Source: Triglochin maritima (lineage: Eukaryota; Streptophyta; Magnoliopsida; Alismatales; Juncaginaceae). From it: DNA of 64,000 nt. The notes beneath the pieces are model-generated. The model did no database searches and was not told where the DNA came from. It was given only the letters and a program-made list of their open reading frames with translations. The stretch covers positions 21,356,542 to 21,420,541 of the forward strand of contig OY821791.1 in NCBI GenBank assembly GCA_963682175.1, read 5' to 3'. Position 1 is the first letter of the stretch, and each line of letters starts with the position of its first letter. The position numbers and the translations under genes were made by a program. Positions 32,642 through 43,933 of the stretch are shown here, one piece after another.

Positions 32642-34184
32642 TCAAGGGTCAACAAATATCTGAGTGAATTAGTTCTAAAGGAGAAGTATCCCTAATGGCT
32701 TTTCCGAACGGTTTTCTAGTTGGCTTTCCAGCTAGACAAGATTCACAGGTCGGCAATTCAAATTTGGAGCATTCTCCTAATACCCCCTCCTTTGCCAACC
32801 TGTTCATCGGGTCAACACCAATGTGACCTAGTCTAGCATGCCACATAACTGAATCATTATTCATGGAACTTTGGCTCATAAAGGCACTAGTATTACGATT
32901 GAAATCATAAATTGCGTCCATCACAATAAAACCGTCTGAAAGGAAAGCATGTCCATAATAAATGTTAGAAAGGTATAAACCCATATCATTGTTCTCAAAA
33001 ACAACTTTAAAACCATGACTCATCAAAACAACAACAGAAATAATATTTCGCCGTATAGCTGGTGCATACAACACGTCGTGAAGTAATAGGATCCGGTCAC
33101 TTCGCAAAGCCACTTTGCATGTGCCAACTCCAAGAACTTCAATGCTAGTGTTGTTTGCCATGTTTATTCGCCTCCCACTTGGAACACGGCGATCTTCCAC
33201 GAAGGCAGAACGATCCTTTGTTACATGGTCCGTGGCACCTGAATCCACAATCCACACAGTAGAATGATCAGTGAGCATCACAGAACTAGTCACGTTACAA
33301 TTCGAGGGATTACACACAGTAATTACCTTTTGCTCAATGCACTCACGAGCAAAATTTCCTGTCTTTCGGTAGTTAAAACAAGTCACATTAGACTTATCTT
33401 TCCCACCTCTGGATCCTCGAGGTCGTTTCTTTCCAGGTTTGTTTTCTGTTTTGTTTGCATTGGCACCCTTCTTGCCTTTAAAACCCTGAGCTCTATCTCT
33501 TTTGCGCTTAAAACTTGCACTCCTCCGAGGAGCGCCATCTTCAGCAGCAAACACTTCAGTTAGAGGGGCTTCCGCAAGCATGCGGTCCTCCTCCAGCTCT
33601 AGGTGTTTTGCGGCCTGGTCAAATGTCCTGATGTCATCAGCATGGGTCAGATGGACCTTCATATGCTCCCAACTCTTCGAAGGCAATGATCTGATGAGAG
33701 CAGACACTTGCTCCTCATCGGTCTCAGCACGACCGGCAGCGCTTAGCTCGCTAATCATGTTTGACATTGTGGTAATATGCTGCCTCATTGTGTGAACTTG
33801 GCGCATTTTATACCCATCAAACATTAGCCCAAGCTGGCGGGCCCTTGTGACGGAGGTCACCCCGTACAGAAACTTCACAGCTTCCCACAAGGCCTTTGCA
33901 GTTCGAAACTTTTCGAACCGTAGCAACAGATCGTCCCTCATTGAACTTAGAATTATGATTCGAGCAATTCGGTCTTTCTTTTTCCATGCATTATAAACAT
34001 CCAAGTTTCTGCGATGTTGCGCAGTATTCCCCTCCTCGGGGGGAGACATGGATTGGTTTATGTTTTCTAACATGTCCTGATCCTCTAAGAGATACTCAAT
34101 TTTACGATGCCATAGATCGTAATTTCTTTCATTGAGTTTATCTCCTCGAGTCAGATCAACGACAATGCTTTTGGAAGCAGCCAT
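32642..34184 (-). pseudogene. Copia A gag, protease and integrase zinc region
   Basis: An open frame of 511 codons from MAASKSIVVDLTRGDK to LELIHSDIC, ended by the TGA at the integrase start. Domains in order: copia gag core (~20-200: YDLWHRKIEYLL, RTAKALWEAV, QLGLMFDGYKMRQ), basic linker (~225-270), a degenerate knuckle CFNYRKTGNFAREC where the second Cys is Tyr and the His is Asn, aspartic protease with active-site VDSGATDHV (~317), and the pre-integrase HARLGHIG...CESCLAGK zinc region (~440-490). Gag packages element RNA into particles and the protease cleaves the polyprotein. The N-terminal part is intact and could be translated, but two of four knuckle ligands are gone. Confidence 0.9.
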
Positions 34185-36077
34185 AAAGAATCTACGACAA
34201 TAAAAAATACATAGCGATACATGAGTTCTAGCATAAAATATAACGAGCTACAATAGTCATAAAAAAATAAACTGACTTAATAGCTATAGCATTCAGACCA
34301 AAAGAAAACATAAAGCATTCGATCAAATCCTCATGCAATAGTTAATAAAGCCATTTTACTAATCTAGATATTGAGCTCCATCATGATTTAATGACCAAAA
34401 AAAAAACATTTTAAATCATGGCAAATCAGCAAAAAAAAATTATTTGCCGCCAGTTGCAAGGTGGTTCACACAAAACACTTCTACCTTGCAACTCCCACTA
34501 GGCATGCGAGTTCCCAAAAATGGTTTTCAAAAAAAAAACAATCAACACCACACACATATGATTACTACATTACTTCGATATCGAGCTAATGATCCCCATT
34601 AGGGATTTAGCCTCGTCGACGGGAACCTGCATGAGTCTTATAGCAATAATATCGCAATAACAAAAAATAAAGGAGCCCGTCGTCTCCTTAGGGCAATAAA
34701 CAATCCACAGTCCATAAATATTACAGCCCATTGTGATAACTATTGCAAATGGAAATAAATGAATGAAATTACGATCATCTCTCAATAACGCAGTAAATAA
34801 AATTAGCAATCATTCATTCCATACGAGGTCAATCTTTCCATCGTTAGCACAATCCGACGTATGAAAAAAAATACCATAAAGTGTGCACCTCATTCAAACA
34901 ATAAGGAAGTAATACATAAGGAAACAATGCATGAATGGTGCACGAAAATAGGCAAAAAAACGTGTTAGGTAATGACAACCAATCTCCACAATAATCATTC
35001 TCAAAACAGAATTTATTTTTTCTTCTTTCCCTAATCAATATAATCATGATACTACTTTCCATAATCAATGGCACAAAATTATCCTACTTTGATTAGGAAA
35101 GAAAAATTCGAAATTATATGGTGGAGAGCAACACATGTTTTTGCATCAAAGGAAAGCATCCAAACATATTTTTAAGGCAATAAAATTCCAGCCCATAATA
35201 TCTCCAAAAAAATTTCAGAATTAGCCAATCTTTCCATAATCAATATAAGCAAGCAATCAACAATAATTATGCTACTTGTAATGGAAAGAAAAATTCGAAA
35301 TTCTTTGGTGGATGGCATCACATATATGCACATTTGATGAAAAGGAAATATTTCAAATGAAATGCATGCAATCATTCCAAAAGAAATCCGAAAATCCTTA
35401 ATGAGATTAACATATATGTGCATTCAATCATAAAGGAAATATTTCAAATGAAATGAATGCTCTCATTCCAAAAAACCGAAATATACCATATGGTAATTCA
35501 ATATTCATGTATGTGCATGATTTTTGCAATCAACATCTAATCCTAGATGCATGCACATGTGATTAAAAATTACGTATACATGAATAAGGCAACAAGCATC
35601 TAACCTTAGATGTATGTACAAGAGTTTAAAAAAAATGCACAATCAAATCATACCATCCGAAATGTATGATCACATTATATGATACATGCAATAATTAACT
35701 CTTGTAAAATTATCATCATATTTCAAACAACATATATGCCCATATTATCAAGAACAGACACACTCTAGCCGCAAGCTTCAAGGATGAAAGAAATATGCGC
35801 AACAAACATAGATTAACATGTAACCCTAGGTACATACATCAAATGAAATCTAAGCTATGCGCAAGAATGAAATAACGATGAAACTTGTAATACAATTCAC
35901 ATGTAATGAAATGAATGAAGAAGAAACATGCGCAAGGGTGAGAAAATGCCATCAAACCCTAGGCGTATGAAGAGGACAAAAAACTACGCATGTATGCGAT
36001 TTTTCTCAAAAACAACCGAAATTATTTCAACATATATGAAATAAGAAAGTGCTCAAAAATTCGGAGGTGACCAACCT
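34185..36077 (-). other. Copia A AT-rich untranslated leader
   Basis: About 1.9 kb between primer site and gag ATG, strongly AT-rich with many short stops and no credible frame. It contains recurring phrases such as AAATATTTCAAATGAAATG and GCATGCACATG. The same leader precedes gag in copia C and, as far as visible, copia D. It would hold packaging and translation signals of the element RNA. Confidence 0.8.
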
Positions 36078-36090
36078 GGCTCTGGTACCA
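36078..36090 (-). other. Copia A primer-binding site (initiator tRNA-Met type)
   Basis: In element sense TGGTACCAGAGCC, one base from the 5' LTR end. Plant copia sites matching initiator tRNA-Met read TGGTATCAGAGCC, so there is one mismatch. The same variant is in copia C (57059-57071). Confidence 0.88.
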
Positions 36091-36091
36091 A

Positions 36092-36481
36092 TGTAAGCAA
36101 TCTATGATTGAATCTACAGGTTTAGAATTACCTTTGGTGGAGAGAACCTGTGGCAGCGGAATGGATCGGCGATCACCACACGGAATCCTCTGGAGCACCG
36201 GTCGGTCTTCTACTTTCTTGGAGAAGAAGCACGAGTCCACAACCCAAGAGTCCACGGATTTGGCTTGGTGGATGTGGAGGGACAAATGGGAGAGAGAGGG
36301 AGAGGTGGCGGCTAGAGTTTGGTGGGGCTAGGGTTTGCACACAAGAACCATCTCATCCAATGGGAGGCTCCCCTCCTTATATAGATGGCCCCACCCTAAA
36401 TCCTAATGCGCAGCCAATGAGAGTGCGCCACGTGTCAGTGCTTTGGGCAAACATCATCTTAATCCCTAGATTAATCCAATA
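36092..36481 (-). repeat. Copia A 5' LTR
   Basis: 390 bp, + strand TGTAAGCAATC ... GATTAATCCAATA. In element sense it starts TATTGG and ends CTTACA. The probable promoter TATA box is CTATATAA at 36378-36385 on the minus strand. Confidence 0.92.
36378..36385 (-). promoter_or_regulatory. TATA box of the copia A 5' LTR
   Basis: CTATATAA in element sense, in a GC-richer context, conserved in the 3' LTR and in the copia C LTR (57349-57356). Confidence 0.6.
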
Positions 36482-36565
36482 AGGAGGAGAGAAAAGGGGT
36501 GAGTGATAAAACAAAGATGAGGGAAGAGAAGAGTATAGGAGAGAGAAGAAGAGGGAGAAGGGGAG
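36482..36565 (+). repeat. 84-bp satellite remnant between copia A and gypsy 1
   Basis: Starts with the right copia duplication (AGGAG, 36482-36486) and ends with the left gypsy duplication (GGGAG, 36561-36565). Between them is ordinary monomer sequence (GGGGTGAGTGATAAAACA...), colinear with both flanks. Confidence 0.92.
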
Positions 36566-36935
36566 TGATTGACATCATTTCATGCTTATATTTGTACCTT
36601 ATGTCCATTATCTTACACCTAAGCAATGCTACGTGACGAGTTTTATGTTTAGTTTTCAGAAATAAAGAGGTTTGAAGAAAAGAGCCATGAAAGGACCCGA
36701 AAGCAGGAAAAATGACTTAATTGTGAGACCTGGGGACCAAGATGCAAGGGAGAAGGACCTGATCGTAAGACAGAATGACCTAAGAGCAAAACAGGAAACT
36801 CCACACCATCATGGGGAGTATTTTGTCAATTCGATTCGGGTTGGAGCTCCAATAAACGAAGTAGAGGCATCCAAGACCAAGACACACTTCAAGAAAAGCC
36901 CACAAACAAATCCAGACGGATCTGGATCTTATAGG

Positions 36936-36970
36936 CCGCCAATTGGCGGTCTGAAACCGCCAATTGGCGG
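36936..36970. repeat. Two copies of a 14-bp perfect palindrome in the gypsy 1 5' LTR
   Basis: CCGCCAATTGGCGG at 36936-36949 and 36957-36970, joined by TCTGAAA. The 3' LTR has one copy (44303-44316), gypsy 2 one (59562-59575), and the leader one perfect (38313-38326) and one degenerate copy (38292-38305). Confidence 0.9.
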
Positions 36971-37092
36971 TCTGGATCATTCCAGATCTGATAAGTTTTC
37001 TCCTGGACGTGTATTATGGTTTGTTTAGGCTATTTTGGGTATTGGTTTAGTCCCACATTGGGGGATTGTCCCGGATTAGCTTTTTCCATTCT

Positions 37093-37101
37093 TATAAATA
37101 G
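37093..37101 (+). promoter_or_regulatory. TATA box of the gypsy 1 5' LTR
   Basis: TATAAATAG, conserved in all three gypsy LTRs of the window (37093, about 44439 and 59698), followed within ~30 bp by pyrimidine-rich sequence where transcription probably starts. Confidence 0.7.
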
Positions 37102-38136
37102 AACTCTTCACCTCCCATTGTATCCATCTCTCTCTTTGGTGGCCATCATCCCTACTAAGAGTGAAGCCTTGAAGCAAAACTCTAGTGGAGGAAGAACTAC
37201 TTGTAATTGAGTGAGTTAATAATAGATGTTTTCCTTTAATTGTGTTGTTTCTCTCTTAGTTTAATTTCCTTTCATATGCATGCTTGCTTGTTGGTTTTGT
37301 TTTATGCTTCTTTAATATTTCTTGCTTGATTAGTCTAATTTCATTTCAGTATAATGCTTCATTTTATTAGAGTAGTTCATTTAAATATGTGTGAGTAGTT
37401 CCATCCCCATTTGGGGGGTGGAGAAATATGTGATATAATCAAGTAGTGTATTAAGTGTGTGTTATTTTTATCCCTTGAGCTTTATATGATTTCCATAACC
37501 ATCTTATGGGTTTTCACTCTTATCTTTGATATGCTAATGCTCTTGAATAAAGCTTAGCTTATGCTTTGATTAGTGGACCTATTTTATGGGGAATGATAAG
37601 GTTAGGATATGGATGAAGTTAATATTGGAAACACAAGTTGTAGTGTATGTGCTCTTGTTGCCTTTACCTTAGCTAATGTCTTGTATGTTTTAATGATGTA
37701 GTCTTATCTTAATTCATGTGGAGGCATAGTAGGGCCTAGTCTTTATACTTGAGTTCATGTAGCTTCATTCCAATTATTGTCTTGTATGTTTTAATGATGT
37801 AGTCTATCTTAATTCATGTGGAGGCAAAGTTGGAAGTAGTTTTATGATTTCATGCACTACATGTTGTGAGGAGCTTAATGAACACACACACACACACACT
37901 TCTTTATGTTCACATTATTTCTCTACCCCCTATGGGGTTTAGTTTTATTGCTTATCTTCATTTCCATTTGCACCTTAGTGTAGTTTAGTGTAACCAACCT
38001 TTGTCTCCTTCTTTTGACCTCTCGCCTTCGAACAAACCAATTGTCGACAAACCTCCCAGTGGACGACCCGTATTTGCCACCGCTTCAACGCGGCCGTGCA
38101 CTTACGGTTAATATAAAACGAGATCAATTAAGTTTT

Positions 38137-38154
38137 TGGCGCCGTTGCCGGGGA
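38137..38154 (+). other. Gypsy 1 primer-binding site (tRNA-Asp type)
   Basis: TGGCGCCGTTGCCGGGGA, six bases after the 5' LTR end. It is complementary to the 3' end expected for plant tRNA-Asp and is the usual site of Athila-type elements. Also found at 60714 in gypsy 2 and, mutated, inside the 86-bp extension. Confidence 0.85.
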
Positions 38155-39215
38155 GGTGCTCTGTCCAGACGTTGGTTTGGACGATTCGAGGGGTTTTTAA
38201 TTTTTTGTTTTCAGTTTTTCTTAGTTTCAGGGAACCAGAAGATCAAGAGGAGGCTACTGGAGAAGATTGAGGAACAGAAGAGCTAAATAGACCGCCAATC
38301 AGCGGTTGAAGACCGCCAATTGGCGGCCTGGTGAGAGTTTCTTGCCTTGTAATTTTTTCTGGTAGTTAGTGTTGCAATTGTTGTTATCTGGGAGCCCTAT
38401 TTTGCATGCTGTGACTTCTGGTTTGCTCCCAGATCATTAATCACTCCCCCATTAATTAGCTTGGCCTTAAAATCCAAAGCAAAAGACTAGACGTTCTTAT
38501 TTGTTTAGGTCACGCATCATGTATTGACTTAGGCATATAGTTGTCTTTTTCTTTTAGCTTTATTTTCAGTTGTTGAGTGCTGGGGTGAGGTACGTATTTC
38601 CTACACTCATTCATGCATCTCGTATGCCCATGCATTAGTTAGTAGGAAGTGCATCAGGACAAGAGTGAGTGAGCGTTTGATTGGAGCGACTGATTGCTAG
38701 ATTTAGGATCAAAACGCTACTAAGGAGTGGCTGTCCCATAAAAGATAAGGTGGGGGATTTCATCACCCTTTCCTTGGCCCCAAAAACCACTCTTAATAAA
38801 GCCTTAACTAAAAGCAAGTAGACATTGGCCCTAAGGAATTCGGACGCACTAGGAGAGTAATCTAGTCGAGACCGTCATGACCTGATCGGCGTTGTCTACC
38901 TTGTCGATAGTAGGAGGTACTAGATCTCCGGATCTGGTGTCACTTGCTGGGCATTGTGGTCCTCGTTGTAGGGAGGTGAGGCGTGGCGAGGCTAGTGACC
39001 TCGAAGTTAGGCGTCGTCTAGCTTAAGGACCCATTGCCTTACATTGTTTGAGTCGTGCTTCCTAGTTAGGCTTCTTCCTGATCCCACTACCCACCCTAGC
39101 TCTAGGGATTCTTCCCTCCTCACCTGAGTCCTCTCCTCATCTATTCTCTACATTTAGTCTCCTCCTCCAGTACACCTTCTGTTGTCTGTTAGTTTAGAGT
39201 CGAGTCGAGCATTTT
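38155..39215 (+). other. Gypsy 1 leader
   Basis: About 1.06 kb between primer site and gag ATG without a credible frame. It includes the palindrome pair at 38291-38326. The corresponding leader of gypsy 2 (60732-61717) is clearly similar, with scattered substitutions. Confidence 0.75.
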
Positions 39216-42200
39216 ATGCGAGGTTGGGCTCGTTCTGGTGAGAGCGCTCGACTCGAGAGAGTGCATTCTTCTGAGATGGACGGTCTTGGTGATCGACCAT
39301 CTCCGCCTCGTGCTCCTTTGGAGCAAGAGGCCGAGTCGTCTCGCGGTGGCGAGGGAGACCGGGTTCCATACATGGAATACCTCGGTCCGCTTCCGCCACC
39401 ACGTAGACCTCCTTCTCCTCCTCCTCTGACTCGAGAGGAAGGGAGATTCAGTCAGGATCGAGTTCTTGGTGCACCACCACCTTTAGATCGACATGATAGA
39501 CCGATGACTTTGTGGGAGCGGACCCATCCTGTTCGGGCCGCGTAGCCTTCTTGCATAGTTCTTCCCCCTGCTCGCGGGAACAATTATGAGCTGAAACCTC
39601 AATATGTGAGCATGCTTCCAACCTTTACTGCCAATAAGGAGGATCCGTATATCTTTATACGCGAATTCGAGGAAGTATGCTCCATGTTCAAGCTTCAACA
39701 GCTTGACGAGGATTCAGTCCGGTTGAGGATGATTTCTTTCGCATTGAAGGATAATGCGAAGAAATGGATGTATAGCCTCCCGGCGAGCTCGATTCGGTCA
39801 TGGGATGACTTTGTGACCATCTTTCTGAAGAGATTTTTCCCTCAAAGGAAAACTCAACAGATACGGCACCAGATACATCAAATGTATCAGACCGAGACTG
39901 AATCGTTTCATGGTTTCATTGAGAGGTTCAAGGACCTTCTCCAGCAGTGCCCTCATCATGGATTTGAGTTATGGCAGCTGTGCCAAATTGTTTATGAGGG
40001 CATCAACTACAACACCCGCACATTGTTGGAGTCGATGTGTCAGGGTGACTTCCAAATGAAACCCATCGAGAAGGCATGAGATACTTTCGAGTCCATGGCT
40101 GAACGTACCTTCGAGTGGGATACCATGAGAGAGCCACCAGCCGCCAGGTCTTCTGGTCGAGCTGGATCTTATCAAGTTGAGTCATCGATCGCGTCTGAGG
40201 CGAAAATGGCTGCTCTGATGCGTAGGATTGAGAGTTTAGAGGTTGACCGAGCTCCTGTAGCTCAGGTCGCTACTCCCGGGTGTGGTAGGTGTGGACTTAC
40301 GGGCCATGATGACATGGAATGCGCTTACGCTCCAAGGGATACTGAGCATGCAAATGCGATGTATCAACAGAGGCCCCGTAACGACCCGTACAGTCACTCC
40401 TACAACCCGGGATGGCGTAACCATCCTAACTTCTCTTGGGGGCCTAGTGGGGGTAACGGTCAGAGCTCGCACGCTCAACCTCAACCTCCACCTTATCAAC
40501 CTCCACGCCCATCGGCGACCTACCAACCTCCACATCAAAGGTCTCAGCACCAAAATTACCAACCTGCTCATGCCTCATCGTCGGGTTATTCTAACCAGAC
40601 TCCACAACCCCAACGGGTTGACTCGAAGGACCCCACTCTTGAACAAACCCTTCACACGTTCATACAGAGCACGCAATCCATGTTTGCGGCCGCAAACAAT
40701 TCGGTCAAAGCATTGGAAATGCAAGTCAGCCAGTTGGCTAATCAGCTCCATGAACGCGAGAAGGGCCAATTACCGAGTCAACCCGAGGTGAATCCTCGGG
40801 GTACCCATTCTCAAGGAAGGACACCTTTACCTCATGCTACCTCTGAACCGACCCATCATATTAATGTGATTCATAATTTGAGGTCTGGTAAGGAGGTGGA
40901 TAACCACATTGGGGTGCCTTCCTTGTCATCACCATCTTTGAGGGAGCCGGATCCTGAAGCTCCCTCCACAAATACTTCCAGGAAGGAGCCAGATCCTGAG
41001 GTTCTTTCTACATTTCCTTCGACAAAGGGGTCGAACCCTGAGGTCCCCTTGTCTCCTCTTGTGTCGAAGGAACCAGATTCTGAGGTCCCCACTCATGTTT
41101 CTTTGGACCAGAATTCTGGGGTTCCTTCGCATCCTTATGCCCCGAAGACACCATTCCCTGAGCGCCTTAAAAAGAAAACCTCTGATCAGCATGACAAGAT
41201 GCTTGAGATGTTTAGGCAGGTTAAGGTGAACATCCCTCTGTTGGAGGTGATTCAGCAAATACCACCTTATGCCAAGGTTCTCAAGGACTTATGCACCAAG
41301 AAGAGAAAAACTCATGTTCCAAAGAAAGCTTTTCTTGCGGCTAATGTGAGTTCTTTGTTGGCACAACCCATGCAAGTCAAGTACAAGGACCCTGGCTGTC
41401 CTACTATCTCTTGTGTGATTGGTGATGTGCCCATACATCGTGCCTTATTGGACCTTGGTGCATCTGTTAATCTTCTTCCATATTCTGTCTATGTCTACCT
41501 CGGTCTTGGAGACCTCAAACAAACAAAGACCACTCTTCAATTGGCTGATAGGTCTATGAAGAAACCGAGGGGTGTGGTGGAAGATGTGCTGATCAAAGTG
41601 GGAGAGTTCATTTATCCAGTCAACTTCTTTGTCTTGGATACTGAACCTGTGCCAAACCCACTTGGACAAATTCCTGTCATTCTGGGGCGACCATTTCTTG
41701 CGACTTCCAATGCCTTGATCAATTGTCACAATGGTCTGATGCGCTTGACTTATGGTAGTCAATGCGCTGATTTCAACATCTTCACCATTGGCAAGAAGCC
41801 AGGTGCCTTCAATGACCCTGTTGAGGTCAACCTTATCCAGGGCTTGGATGAGATTGAAGTTGAGGGCACCTTCAAGTACTTCAGAGAATTGTTCGATGAA
41901 GATCCTGAAGCTGGTGAAGATGTTTCACATGGGCTGGCACAAGAAGGTGCCTTATGTTTTGATCACGTGGCCCTTGAGCCACATTCTTCTGATCTTGTGG
42001 CCCTTGAGCCACATTCTTCTGATCATGTGGCCCTTGAGCCACTTCTTTTTGACCACGTGGCCCTTGAGCCACATCCTTTTGAGCACGTGGCTTTTGAGCC
42101 ACAAGATACTATTTTTATGGCCTCTCGGCCACATGCTCTTCATTCTATATCTGCTGAGGACCCCATGTGGGTTAAGATTCAACCACCTGATACCCTTATA

Positions 42201-42380
42201 CCTGATAGAGGTTCACCTCTCGTTCATGCCTCCTCTTTTGCTAACTCTAAAGAGGCATCAACCGACCACAATGCTTATAAGGGTGTCAGGTGGTCGACCA
42301 ATTCTGTTGTGTATGTTGCGAGCCCATGCATGCGCATTTCTGGCTCGAGAGATGGTGGGTTACCATTTGATGTCCCTTGA
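39216..42380 (+). pseudogene. Gypsy 1 gag-protease, two in-frame stops
   Basis: One 1055-codon frame from MRGWARSGES, broken only by TAG at 39543-39545 and TGA at 40077-40079. After the first stop comes the Ty3/gypsy gag core (YIFIREFEEVC, WDDFVTIFLKRFFP, ESFHGFIERFKDLL), then after the second a CCHC knuckle (CGRCGLTGHDDMEC, from 40284), a Gln/Pro/His-rich linker, and a retropepsin-like protease with active site LLDLGASVNLLP (Asp codon at 41451) and VILGRPFLATSNA. The C-terminal part carries a ten-residue repeat (41961-42104). Gag would build particles and the protease mature them. The two stops would prevent this unless read through. The frame ends without any reverse transcriptase sequence. 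Confidence 0.9.
41961..42104 (+). repeat. In-frame 30-bp tandem repeat, 4.8 copies, at the gag-protease C-terminus
   Basis: Units start at 41961, 41991, 42021, 42051 and 42081 and encode DHVALEPHSS-type decapeptides (DLVALEPHSS, DHVALEPLLF, DHVALEPHPF, EHVAFEPQ). Confidence 0.9.
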
Positions 42381-43933
42381 CATATGAAGATGGAAGCCTA
42401 TTGTTGTACAAAGTTAAAAAAAAGACTCCTTCAGTGAGCATCGATTGTTGTGGGCCCCAACCCTTGAGTATTTGGGCCCCAATTCTTTCATGTATTTGTA
42501 TCCCTTCCTTAGCATCTCACATGTTTTAAGGGAATTTGGGTTGTGTCCATCAACATAGCCATGAACTCCCCTGTGTACTTCATGTTGGTGAGATCTTTCC
42601 TTTTTCATTCATAAATCCATGTAGTTTCATGCTCACATTCATTGAGGACAATGCATGAAGTTGGTGTGGGGGGTGTTTTACGTGTGTACATAGTCAAGTC
42701 TTTTCTTTTGATTTTTCTTTCTTTTGTTTGCATTGTTAGGGTCATGTTAGTGTGCTGCATTTAATATCGATATATCTGCTTGCCATGATCCTTGGGTGAC
42801 TTGTCTTCTTTTGCTTGCCTAGTGCTTTAAAATGTTCACATTTCTTTCAAAATCTTCATATGTTTGTGAAAGAAAATGTTTTGTGGGTTTTGCGTGTGTT
42901 TAGCATGTGCAAAACCGTTGAGAGGCAAAGTAAAAAGAAAGCTCCCAAAATTGTCTTGAACTTGATGCATTAGGATATCTAGTACAGTGGCTTTAGGATT
43001 TATCGAGTCGTTAGGATGCACCCCAGTTTTCCTTTGGGGGTGAGTAATCATAGGGTTTCAGTGCTCAAACATTCAAAGAAGTCCACCCTGAACCTAGTGA
43101 GTCAATAATTCGTGTTTGTTAATTTAGGAAGTTTGTTGTAGTCAAGGACCCTCTTAATCTTGTTGTGAGACATTAGTGTAGGGGTTTTGGTTCATGTGTA
43201 GATAAGAAATAAGTGAGTAGGTGTTCTCTCTTCTCGCACGGCTCCTATTACTCGGGAAAGTAGGTGTGAGGGGACTTTGTGCCTGGTGCTTTCGAGTCAT
43301 CTGACTTGGGATGCGCCGACCGAACTCTCGTTACACGGGTGGTAGGGATTGCCCTATGTGGAGATTTGGGGAAAGGTGTACGTGATAGTGTAACTCCTCA
43401 TGGGCAATGATGCACGAAACCTGACCCTGGGAGAATGAAGCTCCAACCAAGAAAAAGAAAAGAAGAAAAACAAAATGTGAAAAAAAACAAAAAGAAAAAA
43501 ATGGTAATGCAAATAAGAACCTTAATGGACCTTACACTTTGTATCACTTGAGGATGTTGAGGTTGTCCATGTCTTTCACTTAATTCCTTATTTAACTTGC
43601 ACGAATGGTTCATTAGGTTAGGTGTGTGGACTGATTACCTATATGGAGTCGGCCCGTAGGATTACCGCGTCCAATGATCGACAACATATTTCCAACGAGT
43701 CGAGAGTATAGATTGAATAATGCATCTTGTTCGGATTTTGTGCGTGTATCCGCTGAAAATCCTCAGGAGACAACACTCCTCCTCCTTGGCAAGAAGGAGG
43801 TTTAACGGCTTGTTGCACGTGTTAAGTGCAACCGTGATTCCTACGAAAGTGAGTTAGGATTTCTTGTTTTTCGTTTGTTTTTCTCTTTCTTTGTTTTGCT
43901 CGAGACTAGCAAAAACTTAGGTGTGTGGGTATT
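42381..43933 (+). other. Gypsy 1 noncoding 3' internal region, pol absent
   Basis: About 1.55 kb without credible frames. The phrase GAGGACAATGCATGAAG followed by TTGGTGTGGGGGGTGT (about 42643-42676) resembles the G-rich sequence that follows pol in Athila-type elements. The end, TTAGGTGTGTGGGTATT, just before the 3' LTR, is the best candidate for a polypurine tract. Nothing here resembles reverse transcriptase or integrase. Confidence 0.75.

Larger units (their letters stand above)
29323..36481 (-). mobile_element. Copia element A, complete with two LTRs (7,159 bp), coding region damaged
   Basis: A Ty1/copia LTR retrotransposon on the minus strand. The LTRs are 390 bp each (29323-29712 and 36092-36481), differ at about 14 positions by eye (about 96% identical), and are flanked by the 5-bp duplication AGGAG (29318-29322 and 36482-36486). 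Minus-strand order: 5' LTR, primer site, ~1.9-kb AT-rich leader, gag-protease-integrase, a shortened RT-RNase H region, a ~1.3-kb noncoding 3' region, polypurine-like tract, 3' LTR. Removing the element and one AGGAG restores satellite sequence exactly. Stops, frameshifts and loss of most of the reverse transcriptase make it non-autonomous. Confidence 0.95.
36566..38130 (+). repeat. Gypsy 1 5' LTR (1,565 bp)
   Basis: TGATTGACATC ... GATCAATTA. It contains TATAAATAG at about 37093, a tandem pair of the palindrome CCGCCAATTGGCGG (36936-36949 and 36957-36970), a ~101-bp imperfect tandem duplication (units starting 37677 and 37778) and (AC)9 at 37882-37899. It is closely similar to the 3' LTR; a ~220-bp stretch at the start shows about eight differences. 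Confidence 0.92.
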
